Below are positions 1 through 7,602 of a DNA stretch of 15,682 bases, piece after piece (the stretch's first letter is position 1; every line of letters begins with the position of its first letter). Under the pieces are notes generated by a model. The model worked only from the letters and a program-made list of their open reading frames with translations, ran no database searches and was not told the origin of the DNA. A program made the position numbers and the translations under genes. Source of the stretch: Trebonia sp036509215 (GTDB lineage: Bacteria > Actinomycetota > Actinomycetes > Streptosporangiales > Streptosporangiaceae); contig DATCGA010000505.1 of the NCBI GenBank assembly GCA_036509215.1, forward strand, positions 1-15,682. Reading direction: 5' to 3'.

Positions 1-1412
1 GCCAGCGGGACGTCGACCAGGGCGGGGCAGAGCTCGGCCAGCACGGCGGCCGACAGCGCGCCGCTGATCCGGTCGGCCAGCGGGACGGCCCGGGCGGCGA
101 GCACGACGCGATCGTCGAACAGCGGCTGGACCAGCCGCTCCCTGATCAGGTACGCCTGCCGGGCCGCCGCCGACCACCGGCCCGCCCGGTTGACCAGGTA
201 GAAGTCGTCGAGCGCGTGCAGCGGGCTGCGGGCTAGCGCGGCCGCCCACGGGGCGAGGCTGGCGACGTAGCCGGTCGCCGGGCCGGTGCGGACCAGGCCC
301 AGGTGCTTGCTGGTGAGCCGGCGCAGCAGTTCCGCTGCCCGCGCGGCCCGGCGGGCCGGCGCCAGGGCGGCCCGCACCCCGCCCGCGCCGGGGCGGCCGG
401 CCGCGGTCTCGGCATAGCCGCCGCGGAGCAGCTCGCCGCCGTGGCCGCCCGCGGTGACGACCGAGGAGGCGGCCGGGTCGGGCCGGCCGACGTTCTCGAA
501 CGCGGACAGCATCCCGTCCGCGACCAGCACCGTCGCGCGGATCCGTCCGAGCACGTCGACCTGCTGGCCGGGCGCGGCCGGGATCCTGACGAGGTGCTCG
601 ATGCCGAGCCGCCGCGCGATCTCGGCCGCCACGACGACGTCCGGGTGATCGGCGAACCCGTGGGTCCGCGCGACCACCGGCACGCCCGCCGCGACCAGCG
701 CGGCGGCGATCAGGCGGCTGTCCTTGCCGCCGGTCAGGCTGAGCTCGACCGGCTGGCCGCCGTCGGCCAGGTGCGCGACGGCCGCGACCAGCCCGTCGGC
801 CACCGCCCGGGCGCCCCCCGAGGCACCGCCGCCGGCGTCGTCGCCGGCCCCCAGGGCCTTCGCCCCGACCGGCGCCCGCAGCCGGGTGAGGGCGCCGTTG
901 AGCAGGTGCAGGGTGGTGGACGGGGTGAGGGCGGACACCCCGGCGAACGGGGTCACCGAGGCCAGCGGGAAGCCGGGATTGAGCAGGGCCGCCACGTGCC
1001 GCGGGTCGTGGGCGTCGAGGCGGCTGGCGGTCCAGGCGGCCCAGATCGCGCGGTCGGCGACGATCACCGCGCCCGGCACCTCCGCCACGAAGACCGGGTC
1101 GACGCGGGTGATCGAGGTCCGGGCGACGACCGGCGCCCGCCCGCTGCCCGGCGTGGCCGAGTCGGCCCAGATCGTGCCGGCCTGCGAGGTCACCAGGGCG
1201 TCGGCCGGCCCGGGCTCGCCGGCGGCCGACGGCCCGGCCGCAGTCGACGGCCCGCCCCAGTGCAGCAGGGCGGCCCGCCCGTCGGGGGAGCGCCACGCGA
1301 TCACGGCCGGGCCCGCGATCGGCATGACCGCCGGATCCGCGACCCGCGCCCGGTCGGCCAGCTCCGCGCACAGCCGAGGCGAGCTCGCGCTCACCGCAAG
1401 GGTGAAGAACAT
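1..1412 (-). CDS. Asparagine-synthase-like amide-forming protein, 3' end missing
   Basis: The reading frame runs from an ATG at 1412 off the window edge, giving about 470 residues without a stop. The ATP-pyrophosphatase P-loop of the asparagine synthase family is seen as TGGKDS at residues 227-232. A later GGHGGELLRGGY at about 322-333 matches the family's GxGxDELxGGY region. This family activates a carboxylate with ATP and forms an amide. The N-terminus (MFFTLAVSAS) lacks the Cys2 that glutamine-hydrolysing members use, so the glutaminase half looks degenerate; ammonia or an amine may be the nitrogen donor, as in beta-lactam synthetases. It is the last visible gene of the minus operon, 25 bp after the tandem glycosyltransferase. 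Together with a sugar-acid dehydrogenase in the cluster this suggests amidation of a uronic acid or similar group, which is inference. No strong ribosome binding site is visible, so translational coupling is possible. Family assignment is firm; substrate is unknown. Confidence 0.85.
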   Translation of the reverse strand, partial: MFFTLAVSASSPRLCAELADRARVADPAVMPIAGPAVIAWRSPDGRAALLHWGGPSTAAGPSAAGEPGPADALVTSQAGTIWADSATPGSGRAPVVARTSITRVDPVFVAEVPGAVIVADRAIWAAWTASRLDAHDPRHVAALLNPGFPLASVTPFAGVSALTPSTTLHLLNGALTRLRAPVGAKALGAGDDAGGGASGGARAVADGLVAAVAHLADGGQPVELSLTGGKDSRLIAAALVAAGVPVVARTHGFADHPDVVVAAEIARRLGIEHLVRIPAAPGQQVDVLGRIRATVLVADGMLSAFENVGRPDPAASSVVTAGGHGGELLRGGYAETAAGRPGAGGVRAALAPARRAARAAELLRRLTSKHLGLVRTGPATGYVASLAPWAAALARSPLHALDDFYLVNRAGRWSAAARQAYLIRERLVQPLFDDRVVLAARAVPLADRISGALSAAVLAELCPALVDVPL

Positions 1413-1437
1413 GCCGGTCAGCGTGGCCGACGGAGGT

Positions 1438-3711
1438 TCATCGGCCGGCGCCCCGGGCGTCTTCGAGCTCGTGGGCGGGGCCGTGGCCGTCGGCCGCCTC
1501 GCCCAGGATCAGGCGGTGCCAGGCGCGGCAGACCGCGCCGAGCTCGAACGCCTGGGCCTGCTGGTGGGCGATCTGGCCGGCCGCCCGCCAGGCCTCATCG
1601 GAGTCGAGGGCGGCGACGTGCGCGGCCAGGTCGGCCGGGGTCTCGCCGATCCAGCGGCGGTCGTAGATGGTGTCCGCGCCCGGCCAGTGCCTGATCACCG
1701 GCACCGCCCCGGACGCCATGCCCTCGGCCGGGCCGACGTGGAACGACTCGTCGTCGCTGGTGGACAGGACGTAGCCGACTCGGCGCAGCCAGGCGGCCAC
1801 GTCCGGCCCGGCGTCGTCGAAGACCACGGCGTCGCGCAGCAGCGGCGAGCGCTGCACCCGGCGCAGCGCGACCGAGTAGTGCTCGCGCTCGGCCGGGATC
1901 TGCCAGACCCACCAGTGCTCCCAGGGCATGCCCGACTTGACGTAGAGCAGGTACCTGTCGTCGTCGCGGCGCAGCTCTTCGAGCACGTCAAGCGCCAGGT
2001 CGAGCCGCTTGCGGGACGGCACGATGCCGATCATGCCGAGGTGGAACCGCGCCCCGTCGAGCTTCGGCCGGTCGAGCTGGGAGACGTCGAGCGGGTTGGG
2101 CACCGAGATCACCTTGGCGGCGGGCCAGCCGGTGTGCTCGCGGGTCAGCCGGGCGTAGTGATCGGACACGCAGATCACCTGATCGACGTTGCCGATCTTC
2201 ACCTGGCCCGGGTAGTGCGAGTAGAGCTCGAACCGGTGCAGGTGGACCAGGAGACGCGCGTCGCGGCGCTTGTGGCGGCTGTACCAGACGGCGTTCGGGC
2301 CGCACCACTCGCAGATGACGACGTCGGCCCAGTCGGCCAGCTCCTTCGAGACTCCCTCGTCGTGCTCGCCCAGCGCGGCCCACTGGTCGACCCGGATCTC
2401 GAGGTCCGGCTGGAGCCTGAAGTACCTGATCAGCGGGGTGAAGAACTTGAGGTCGTGCCCGGCGATCACCACCCGCAGCGGCCCGCCGTCCGGGCGGCCG
2501 GACGCGACCGGCTCACCCGGCGCCTGCGACGCGACCGCCTGCGACAGGTAGACCCGAAGCCGCTCCGCCGCCCGGTCAAGCGCGAACGCCGCCGCGGCCG
2601 CCTGAGTCCGCGACGCCGCCAGCCGGAACACGGCCGGGGAGGCGGCCACCGCCGCCGCCGCGTCGGCCACGTCGTCGAGCGACGCGGCGAACAGCGGGTA
2701 GTCCGCGCCCAGGAGCGCCTCGTGCATCGGCGTCCGGTTCAGGATCACCGGCAGCCCGAGCTGGCCGAACTCAAGCACCTTGGTCGACAGCTCAAGCGAC
2801 GCGTCGAGCTCGGGGTGCCGCCAGGACAGCCCGATGTCGCTCTCGGCCGCGATCCGCATCGCCTCGGCCCGCGGCTGCCCGCCGTGCCAGACCACCCCGT
2901 CCGCCGTCGGCGCTCCGACCTCGCCGAGCGCGGCCCGCATCCGGCGCTTGTAGCCGGCGTCGCGCGGGTCGTCGTGCACCTTGTCGCCGACCATGTGCAC
3001 CTCGGCGGTGACGCCGCGGGACGCCAGCAGGGCCGGCAGCCGCGTCATCTCCAGGGTGTTCCAGCGGGGGGCGAACTTCCCGGTGTAGACGAGCTTGAGC
3101 GGCGACCCGCCCGAGGCCACGGCCCGTTCGAGATCGCGGTGAATGTCAAGCGCGGGCAGCACCGGCGGGAACAATACCGACTTCCCGCAGGCCGCCGCCA
3201 CCGACCCCTCGAGGAAGCAGCGGAGCTCCTCGGTCTGGCAGAGCAGGAACCGCGAGGCCTTGGCGATGATCGTGAGATCCTCGGCCGCCTTCGGGGTCAC
3301 CGCCGGGATCGCCTGCGGCACGTCGGTCAGGTAGGACCAGAGCCGCCCGTCGAACGCGCCGTCGCGCGCCGCCGCTGAGACCAGCGCCCGGCCGCGAAGC
3401 ACCACCAGGTCGTGCCGGTCGGCGGCGTCGATGGCGGCCAGCACCGTGATCGCCTGCGGGACGGTGAGGCTAGACTCGGTGAGCCCGGGCAGCAGGCTCT
3501 CCGCGTGCGGTGAACGGATGCTGACGTCCGTCACGTCTCGTAGTGGTGCGATCAGCCGGTCGGTGCGGACCGGCGCCTTGAGCACCAGCGTGACCGCGCA
3601 CCCGGCGGCGACCAGAGCCTGAGTGACGGACTGGAGCCAGATGGCCGAGCCGTCGAGCAGGTTCAGGTCGACGTCACCGTAGACCAGCGCGCTTGGTCTG
3701 GATCCGGCCAA
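1438..3711 (-). CDS. Tandem two-domain GT4-like glycosyltransferase
   Basis: About 757 residues, roughly twice the length of a single GT-B enzyme. The first half (about 1-395) opens with a Rossmann-like VYGDVDLNLLDGSAIWL stretch and has a second nucleotide-binding lobe (LKLVYTGKF, then a VHMVGDK strand). The second half starts near residue 410 with LRVVIAGHDLKFF. It carries the hallmarks of group 1 transferases: VPNPLDV near 535, GMIGIVPSRKRLD just after, and an EGMASGAVPVI donor-site segment near 660. It would transfer sugars from nucleotide donors in the cytoplasm, possibly two successive linkages. The start is chosen at TTG 3711 because GGAG lies nine bases upstream. The frame is also open to TTG 3741, directly after the upstream stop, but that start has no ribosome binding site. 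It sits between the CgeB-like gene and the asparagine-synthase-like gene. Donor and acceptor are unknown. Confidence 0.85.
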   Translation of the reverse strand: MAGSRPSALVYGDVDLNLLDGSAIWLQSVTQALVAAGCAVTLVLKAPVRTDRLIAPLRDVTDVSIRSPHAESLLPGLTESSLTVPQAITVLAAIDAADRHDLVVLRGRALVSAAARDGAFDGRLWSYLTDVPQAIPAVTPKAAEDLTIIAKASRFLLCQTEELRCFLEGSVAAACGKSVLFPPVLPALDIHRDLERAVASGGSPLKLVYTGKFAPRWNTLEMTRLPALLASRGVTAEVHMVGDKVHDDPRDAGYKRRMRAALGEVGAPTADGVVWHGGQPRAEAMRIAAESDIGLSWRHPELDASLELSTKVLEFGQLGLPVILNRTPMHEALLGADYPLFAASLDDVADAAAAVAASPAVFRLAASRTQAAAAAFALDRAAERLRVYLSQAVASQAPGEPVASGRPDGGPLRVVIAGHDLKFFTPLIRYFRLQPDLEIRVDQWAALGEHDEGVSKELADWADVVICEWCGPNAVWYSRHKRRDARLLVHLHRFELYSHYPGQVKIGNVDQVICVSDHYARLTREHTGWPAAKVISVPNPLDVSQLDRPKLDGARFHLGMIGIVPSRKRLDLALDVLEELRRDDDRYLLYVKSGMPWEHWWVWQIPAEREHYSVALRRVQRSPLLRDAVVFDDAGPDVAAWLRRVGYVLSTSDDESFHVGPAEGMASGAVPVIRHWPGADTIYDRRWIGETPADLAAHVAALDSDEAWRAAGQIAHQQAQAFELGAVCRAWHRLILGEAADGHGPAHELEDARGAGR

Positions 3712-3741
3712 TGGGTGTCGCTCCGTTCCTGGGAATCTCAA

Positions 3742-5487
3742 TTAAGCGATGATCGTGAATAGCCGCAGCCCGTGGCTGCCCCAGTCGGCCGCCGCCGGGC
3801 CGCCGGGGGCCAGCAGCGCCGACCTGATCAGCGCGGGCTTCTCCAGCCAGTGGGTGAACTCGTACTCGCCGGCGGCGAACCCGACCGCGTCCGCCTGCGC
3901 GCACTCCCGCGCGCAGGCCAGGTCGAGCAGGTACGTCGACGGCCGGGCGGCGTCCTCGGCCGCCCACGGCGCCAGCCACGGCGCGTCGGCCAGCCGGGCC
4001 AGCGGTCGCGCCCAGTCCAGGCCCAGGCCGTCGTCGGCAGGCCCGTCCTCCGGCGTGACGACGACCCGGATGTCGTGGTCGGTGAGCTCGCCCAGCGCCT
4101 CGCGGACCGCGGCCGCCGCGCCGCCCGGCGGCACCGCGGCGATCACCTCGGTCGGCCGCAGCCGCTGGTCGAGCAGCGCCGACGCCAGCCGGCCGGCCGC
4201 GCCGGAGTCGGCCACCCGGGCCAGCACCGCGATCTGCCGCCCGCGGACGAGGTCGGCGGGCAGCTCGGCCGCGCGGACGATGTCGGCCAGCCGGGCGGGC
4301 GTCGCGTGCTTGACGAAGATTTCCCGCAGCCAGCTCCTGACGTCGGTGATGGCCGCCGGGCGGCCGCCGCGGACCTCCTCGAGCTGCCCTCGGACGGTCG
4401 CCGCGTCGGTGCCCGAGCCGAGCGGCCCGATCACCCGGGCGCCGCTGGCGGCCTGCTCCCTGGCCTGGTCGGCCGAGGCGGTGACGAAGACCGCGTGGTC
4501 GCGGTAGAGCGCGGGCAGCGCCCGCCACGACCGGGCGGCGTCGCCCGCCAGCTGCACCACCGGGCTGGGCCCCTCGGTCAGCGCATCGAGCAGCGCCCGC
4601 ACGGCGGGCGCCTCCCGGGGGTCGCGCGCCCCCGCGTAGACCGGCGCGGCGGCCCGCGCGACGGTGACGCCGATCGGGTTGAAGCGGGCCAGCTGCACGC
4701 CGAGGCCACCGTCGATCACGGCGTCGCAGCTGGCCGCGAGCCAGCCGATCCCCGGCATCAGCGACTGCGGCACGTTGCGGACCAGGATGACCGGCTTGCC
4801 GAGCGAGCGGGCGAGCACGATCATCCGGGCCAGCCGCCGGCCGCGGTCGGCCGCGGCCGGGTCGGTCGCGTACGCCCACGGGGCGCCCGGCAGCAGCGCC
4901 GCCGCCTCGATCAGCACCAGGTCCGCGCCGGTGCCTTCGAGCAGCACGTCGGCGTCGTGCGGCAGCAGCGGGTGGACAACCGCGTCGGGGGCCAGGGTGG
5001 CGCAGCCGAGCGCGCTGATCGCGCCGGTGATCACCAGCCCCGCCCCGGTGCCCACGGATCCGGCCGACAGACCGCCGGCCAGGGCGAGCGCCGGGTCGGC
5101 GAGCGCCAGCACGCCGGGCGCGGTCAGCGAGGAGAGGAACCGCCCGCCGGTCCCCGACAGGTCGGCCAGCTGGGCGGCGGCGAGCGCGGTGGCCGCGTTC
5201 GCGGCGCCGCTCTTGGGCGCGGCCCGGTCCTTCCAGAGCCGGAACAGGTCGCGGGGCAGCAGCGCGCCGCGCGGCCACGGCTTCTTGGCCGCGTTCGCGA
5301 TCGTGCGGCCGAACCTCATGGTGGACGACTGCTCGAGCGCGGCCAGCCGGGTCTCGGTCATGGCCAGCTGCATCCTGGTCTCGCGGAGCTGGCGGGCCAG
5401 CCGCTCGCGCTCGGCTGCGACCCCGGCGTCCTCGGTCAGCGCGCTGCCGGCCGGGCTGGCGGGGTCAGCCGGGATCATGTCGGTCAT
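3742..5487 (-). CDS. Composite CgeB-like / glycosyltransferase-like protein with N-terminal coiled coil
   Basis: 581 residues. Residues about 19-56 form a heptad-rich coiled coil, followed by a basic/aromatic stretch (MRFGRTIANAAKKPWPRG) of the kind seen beside membrane-associated glycosyltransferases. The middle (about 150-405) has ADLVLIEAAALL, GKPVILVRNVPQ, ASCDAVIDGG and a terminal SWLREIFVKHATPARLADIV. That order resembles CgeB/spore-maturation-type glycosyltransferases. The last 160 residues (RQIAVLARVADSG, then PTEVIAAVPPGG) look like a degenerate GT-A start with no clear DxD. The start is the ATG overlapping the wecB stop as ATGA, with GAGGAC just upstream; an in-frame ATG at 5505 lies inside wecB and is less likely. 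Co-translation with wecB is implied. The role in assembling the polymer is inferred from family resemblance and position; activity is not proven and it may be a scaffold. Confidence 0.7.
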   Translation of the reverse strand: MTDMIPADPASPAGSALTEDAGVAAERERLARQLRETRMQLAMTETRLAALEQSSTMRFGRTIANAAKKPWPRGALLPRDLFRLWKDRAAPKSGAANAATALAAAQLADLSGTGGRFLSSLTAPGVLALADPALALAGGLSAGSVGTGAGLVITGAISALGCATLAPDAVVHPLLPHDADVLLEGTGADLVLIEAAALLPGAPWAYATDPAAADRGRRLARMIVLARSLGKPVILVRNVPQSLMPGIGWLAASCDAVIDGGLGVQLARFNPIGVTVARAAAPVYAGARDPREAPAVRALLDALTEGPSPVVQLAGDAARSWRALPALYRDHAVFVTASADQAREQAASGARVIGPLGSGTDAATVRGQLEEVRGGRPAAITDVRSWLREIFVKHATPARLADIVRAAELPADLVRGRQIAVLARVADSGAAGRLASALLDQRLRPTEVIAAVPPGGAAAAVREALGELTDHDIRVVVTPEDGPADDGLGLDWARPLARLADAPWLAPWAAEDAARPSTYLLDLACARECAQADAVGFAAGEYEFTHWLEKPALIRSALLAPGGPAAADWGSHGLRLFTIIA

Positions 5488-6572
5488 CGGCCGTCCTCGA
5501 GCCACGCGGTGATGATCCTCGCGATCCGAGGCCCGGCCTGGCCGTCCCAGAGCGGCGGGAGCTCGCCCGTGTACGGGCCGTCGTCGCAGGCCTTCAGCAC
5601 CGCGGCGGCCAGATCCTCGCGGGTGACGAGGCGGTTGGAGCCGCTGGTGATGGTGATCGGCCGCTCGGTGTTAGGTCGCAGGGTGAGGCAGGGCACGCGC
5701 AGCAGCGTAGTCTCCTCCTGCACGCCGCCCGAATCGGTCACGATCGCGGCCGCCCCGCGCACCAGCGACATGAACTCGACGTAGCCGAGCGGGTCCACTG
5801 CGTGAATGCGCTCGCTGTCCAGCAGCCCCGCTGCGGTGAGCGTCGCCCGGCCGCGGGGATGCAGCGGGATGATCACGTCGAGCTCGGCCGCGACCTCGTG
5901 CAGCGCCCGCACTAGTTCCGCCGCCCGCTGCGGGTTGTCGACGTTGGCCGGCCGGTGCAGGGTGGCGACGACGTACCGCCGGTCGGCCAGGCCGTGCGCC
6001 GCCCGGGCGGCGGCCTCGTCGAACTTGTCGAGGTTGGCGATGAGCGTGTCGATCATCGGGTTGCCGACGAAGTGCATGGCCGCGTCGGGCCGGCCCTCCC
6101 GCGCCAGGTGGCCGATGGCCTCCGGCGAGGTGACGAAGAGCAGGTCGCACAGCTGGTCGGTCAGCCGGCGGTTGATCTCCTCGGGCATGGTGTTGTCGAA
6201 GCTGCGCAGCCCGGCCTCGACGTGCGCGAGCGGCACGCCGAGCTTGGCCCCGGCCAGGGCGGCGCCGACGGTGGAGTTCACGTCACCGTAGACCACCACC
6301 AGCGACGGCGGGTTGTCGAGGAACTCTCGCTCCATCCCGACCAGCACGTCGGCCGTCTGGCTGGCCTGGGTACCGGAGCCGACGCCGAGGTTGACGTCGG
6401 GCTCGGGCAGCCCGAGCTGGACGAAGAAAACGTCGGACATCCGCTCGTCGTAGTGCTGCCCGGTGTGCACCACCCGCTGCTGGTGGCCCAGCGCCCGCAG
6501 GGCGCGGATAACCGGGGCCGCCTTGACGAAGTTCGGCCTGGCCCCTAGTACATGCGTAATCGTCGCGCCCAT
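5484..6572 (-). CDS. wecB: UDP-N-acetylglucosamine 2-epimerase, non-hydrolysing
   Basis: Interconverts UDP-GlcNAc and UDP-ManNAc in the cytoplasm. The 362-residue length is typical of the family. Signature motifs appear in order: GARPNFVK (10-17), TGQHYD (37-42), GDVNST (96-101), HVEAGLRSFD (117-126), MPEEINR (129-135), TLHRPANVD (204-212), DSGGVQEET (270-278) and RPNTERPIT (289-297). Asp97, Glu119, Glu131/132 and His206 line up with the acidic and histidine residues used by the E. coli enzyme. The HTGQHYD and LRSFD details are closer to the WbpI-like branch than to enterobacterial WecB, so a 2-epimerase acting on an oxidised UDP-HexNAc uronate is a real alternative. ATG start with GAAGG close upstream and AAGGGAG a little further. 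It is the first convincing gene of the minus operon; its 3' end overlaps the next gene by 4 bp. Confidence 0.95.
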   Translation of the reverse strand: MGATITHVLGARPNFVKAAPVIRALRALGHQQRVVHTGQHYDERMSDVFFVQLGLPEPDVNLGVGSGTQASQTADVLVGMEREFLDNPPSLVVVYGDVNSTVGAALAGAKLGVPLAHVEAGLRSFDNTMPEEINRRLTDQLCDLLFVTSPEAIGHLAREGRPDAAMHFVGNPMIDTLIANLDKFDEAAARAAHGLADRRYVVATLHRPANVDNPQRAAELVRALHEVAAELDVIIPLHPRGRATLTAAGLLDSERIHAVDPLGYVEFMSLVRGAAAIVTDSGGVQEETTLLRVPCLTLRPNTERPITITSGSNRLVTREDLAAAVLKACDDGPYTGELPPLWDGQAGPRIARIITAWLEDGR

Positions 6573-6594
6573 CAGCCTTCGGAGTCTCCCTTAG

Positions 6595-6966
6595 CCTCGA
6601 TCCCTGAGCCGGTCCCAGGACTGTGTCGCTATCTCCCGGGGAGCGGCCCCCGTACCCCCGACCTCCCGCCGGGTCGGATCCGCGCCTGTCGCAAGCGGCT
6701 TCACCGTGCACGACGAGCCCGGCGACCTGCTGCCCGAGCTGGACGCCACCACCGGCTTGATCACCACGGCGATCTGGCTCGGCATCACCAGCGGGTACCT
6801 GACCCCGCGCACACGCTCAGCACCACTCACCATAATGCCGCCGACGGGCTGAAATGGCTGGTGTTCTGCCGCGGCCTCATCTACTGCGACGAGTCCCCGA
6901 GGCGGTCTCGCCTGGACCGTCCGGAGCGCCAGCGTATAGCCAAGCTGGAATCAGTCTGCTGGCTGA
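6595..6966. other. Intergenic stretch with degraded coding relics, unidentified
   Basis: About 370 bases between the wecB start and the TnpB relic have no convincing intact gene. On the plus strand, 6697-6810 reads as GFTVHDEPGDLLPEL, LITTAIWLGITSGYL with coding-like third-position GC, then runs into a stop at 6850. A different plus frame (about 6807-6915) then reads as DGLKWLVFCRGLIYC. The pattern is what a frameshifted, decaying gene fragment leaves. I do not recognise the protein. The minus-strand promoter of the wecB operon must also lie here, but no clear -35/-10 pair stands out. Confidence 0.35.
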
Positions 6967-6987
6967 CTCAGCCGAAAGAAAATTACC

Positions 6988-7443
6988 GTGCTTCTTAGTG
7001 TGGTGGCGCGGGCGCACGCCAGGGTCGCCGACGCAAGGCGCGACTTCCACCACAAGCTCTCAACCAGGATCATTCGCGAAAACCAAGCGATAGTGGTTGA
7101 GGACCTGGCGGTGAGGGGACTCGCTCGTACGAAGATGGCCAAGTCCGTGCATGACGCGGGCTGGTCGGCGTTTGTCGCGATGCTGGATTACAAGGCGAAA
7201 CTGTGCGGCCGCCGGTTCGCCAAGGTCGGCCGGTTCGAGCCGACCAGCCAGGTATGCAGCACATGTGGCGTGAAGGACGGCCCCAAGCCGCTTCACGTCC
7301 GCGAGTGGGAGTGCAGGCAATGCGGCACCGTGCACGACAGGGACGTGAACGCCGCCCGTAACATTCTCCCTGGGACGCAGGGAGAGTCTAAACGCCCGTG
7401 GAGGCCAGGTAAGACCAGCGGCGACGCTGGCCCAGGCCGGTGA
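6988..7443 (+). pseudogene. tnpB: Truncated TnpB (IS200/IS605-type RNA-guided nuclease), C-terminal part only
   Basis: The frame encodes about 151 residues where a full TnpB has around 370-400. Visible family features are the bridging helix (VARAHARVADARRDFHHKLS), the RuvC-II glutamate in IVVEDLAV, a zinc ribbon with CSTC and CRQC pairs, and the RuvC-III aspartate in DRDVNAARNI. The N-terminal recognition domains and the RuvC-I aspartate (usually in a GIDLG-like motif) are absent. Upstream in frame only LSRKKITVLLS can be read before a stop at 6964-6966, and this looks like a deletion-scarred version of the usual LSRKQKGS linker. GTG 6988 is just the first possible start. Without RuvC-I it cannot be an active nuclease. 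There is no TnpA. It sits between the two divergent polysaccharide operons. Identity is firm; expression is doubtful. Confidence 0.88.
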
Positions 7444-7518
7444 AGCGGGAAGCCGCAGAGGTGCCGGATGAGTCGGCACGGACTGAGCCTCCGCCCTTCA
7501 AGACGGGGAGCGCGTCAA
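7410..7518 (+). ncRNA. Candidate omega RNA (reRNA) scaffold and right end of the TnpB element
   Basis: The 3' end of tnpB and the bases after it can fold into a chain of hairpins. These are CCAGCG/CGCTGG closing a GCGA (GNRA) tetraloop at 7415-7430, GCGG/CCGC at about 7445-7456, GTGCCG/CGGCAC with a 7-base loop at 7461-7479, and an imperfect CTCC...GGAG hairpin with a TTCAA loop at 7489-7510. In IS200/IS605 and IS607 elements the omega RNA overlaps the tnpB 3' end and runs to the right end of the element, and the bases just beyond act as guide. The right end is placed at the GTCAA near 7518 by resemblance to related elements. The last stem is mismatched, as in a decaying copy. Both boundaries are inferred. 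Confidence 0.5.
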
Positions 7519-7602
7519 GCGGTTGAGACTACGGTTTCCCCCCGTCCGCCCGTCCCCCTTCCCTGTATGGTCTGCCGCTAATTGCCGATAACATCTGCCC
7601 TC

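Noticed and set aside
724..3378. 884-codon open frame on the plus strand opposite the minus-strand operon
   Set aside because: Antisense shadow: in GC-rich DNA the complement of a coding strand stays open. The product is Arg/Gly/Asp-rich with no domain, while the opposite strand encodes clear GT4-like and asparagine-synthase-like motifs.
3772..5784. 670-codon plus-strand open frame
   Set aside because: Shadow of the CgeB-like gene and the end of wecB; low-complexity Arg/Gly/Gln composition, no motifs.
6591..6833. 80-codon minus-strand frame just upstream of wecB
   Set aside because: Its spacing suits an operon leader gene, but the product is Ser/Gly-rich like an antisense shadow, there is no ribosome binding site, and the plus strand has better coding character.
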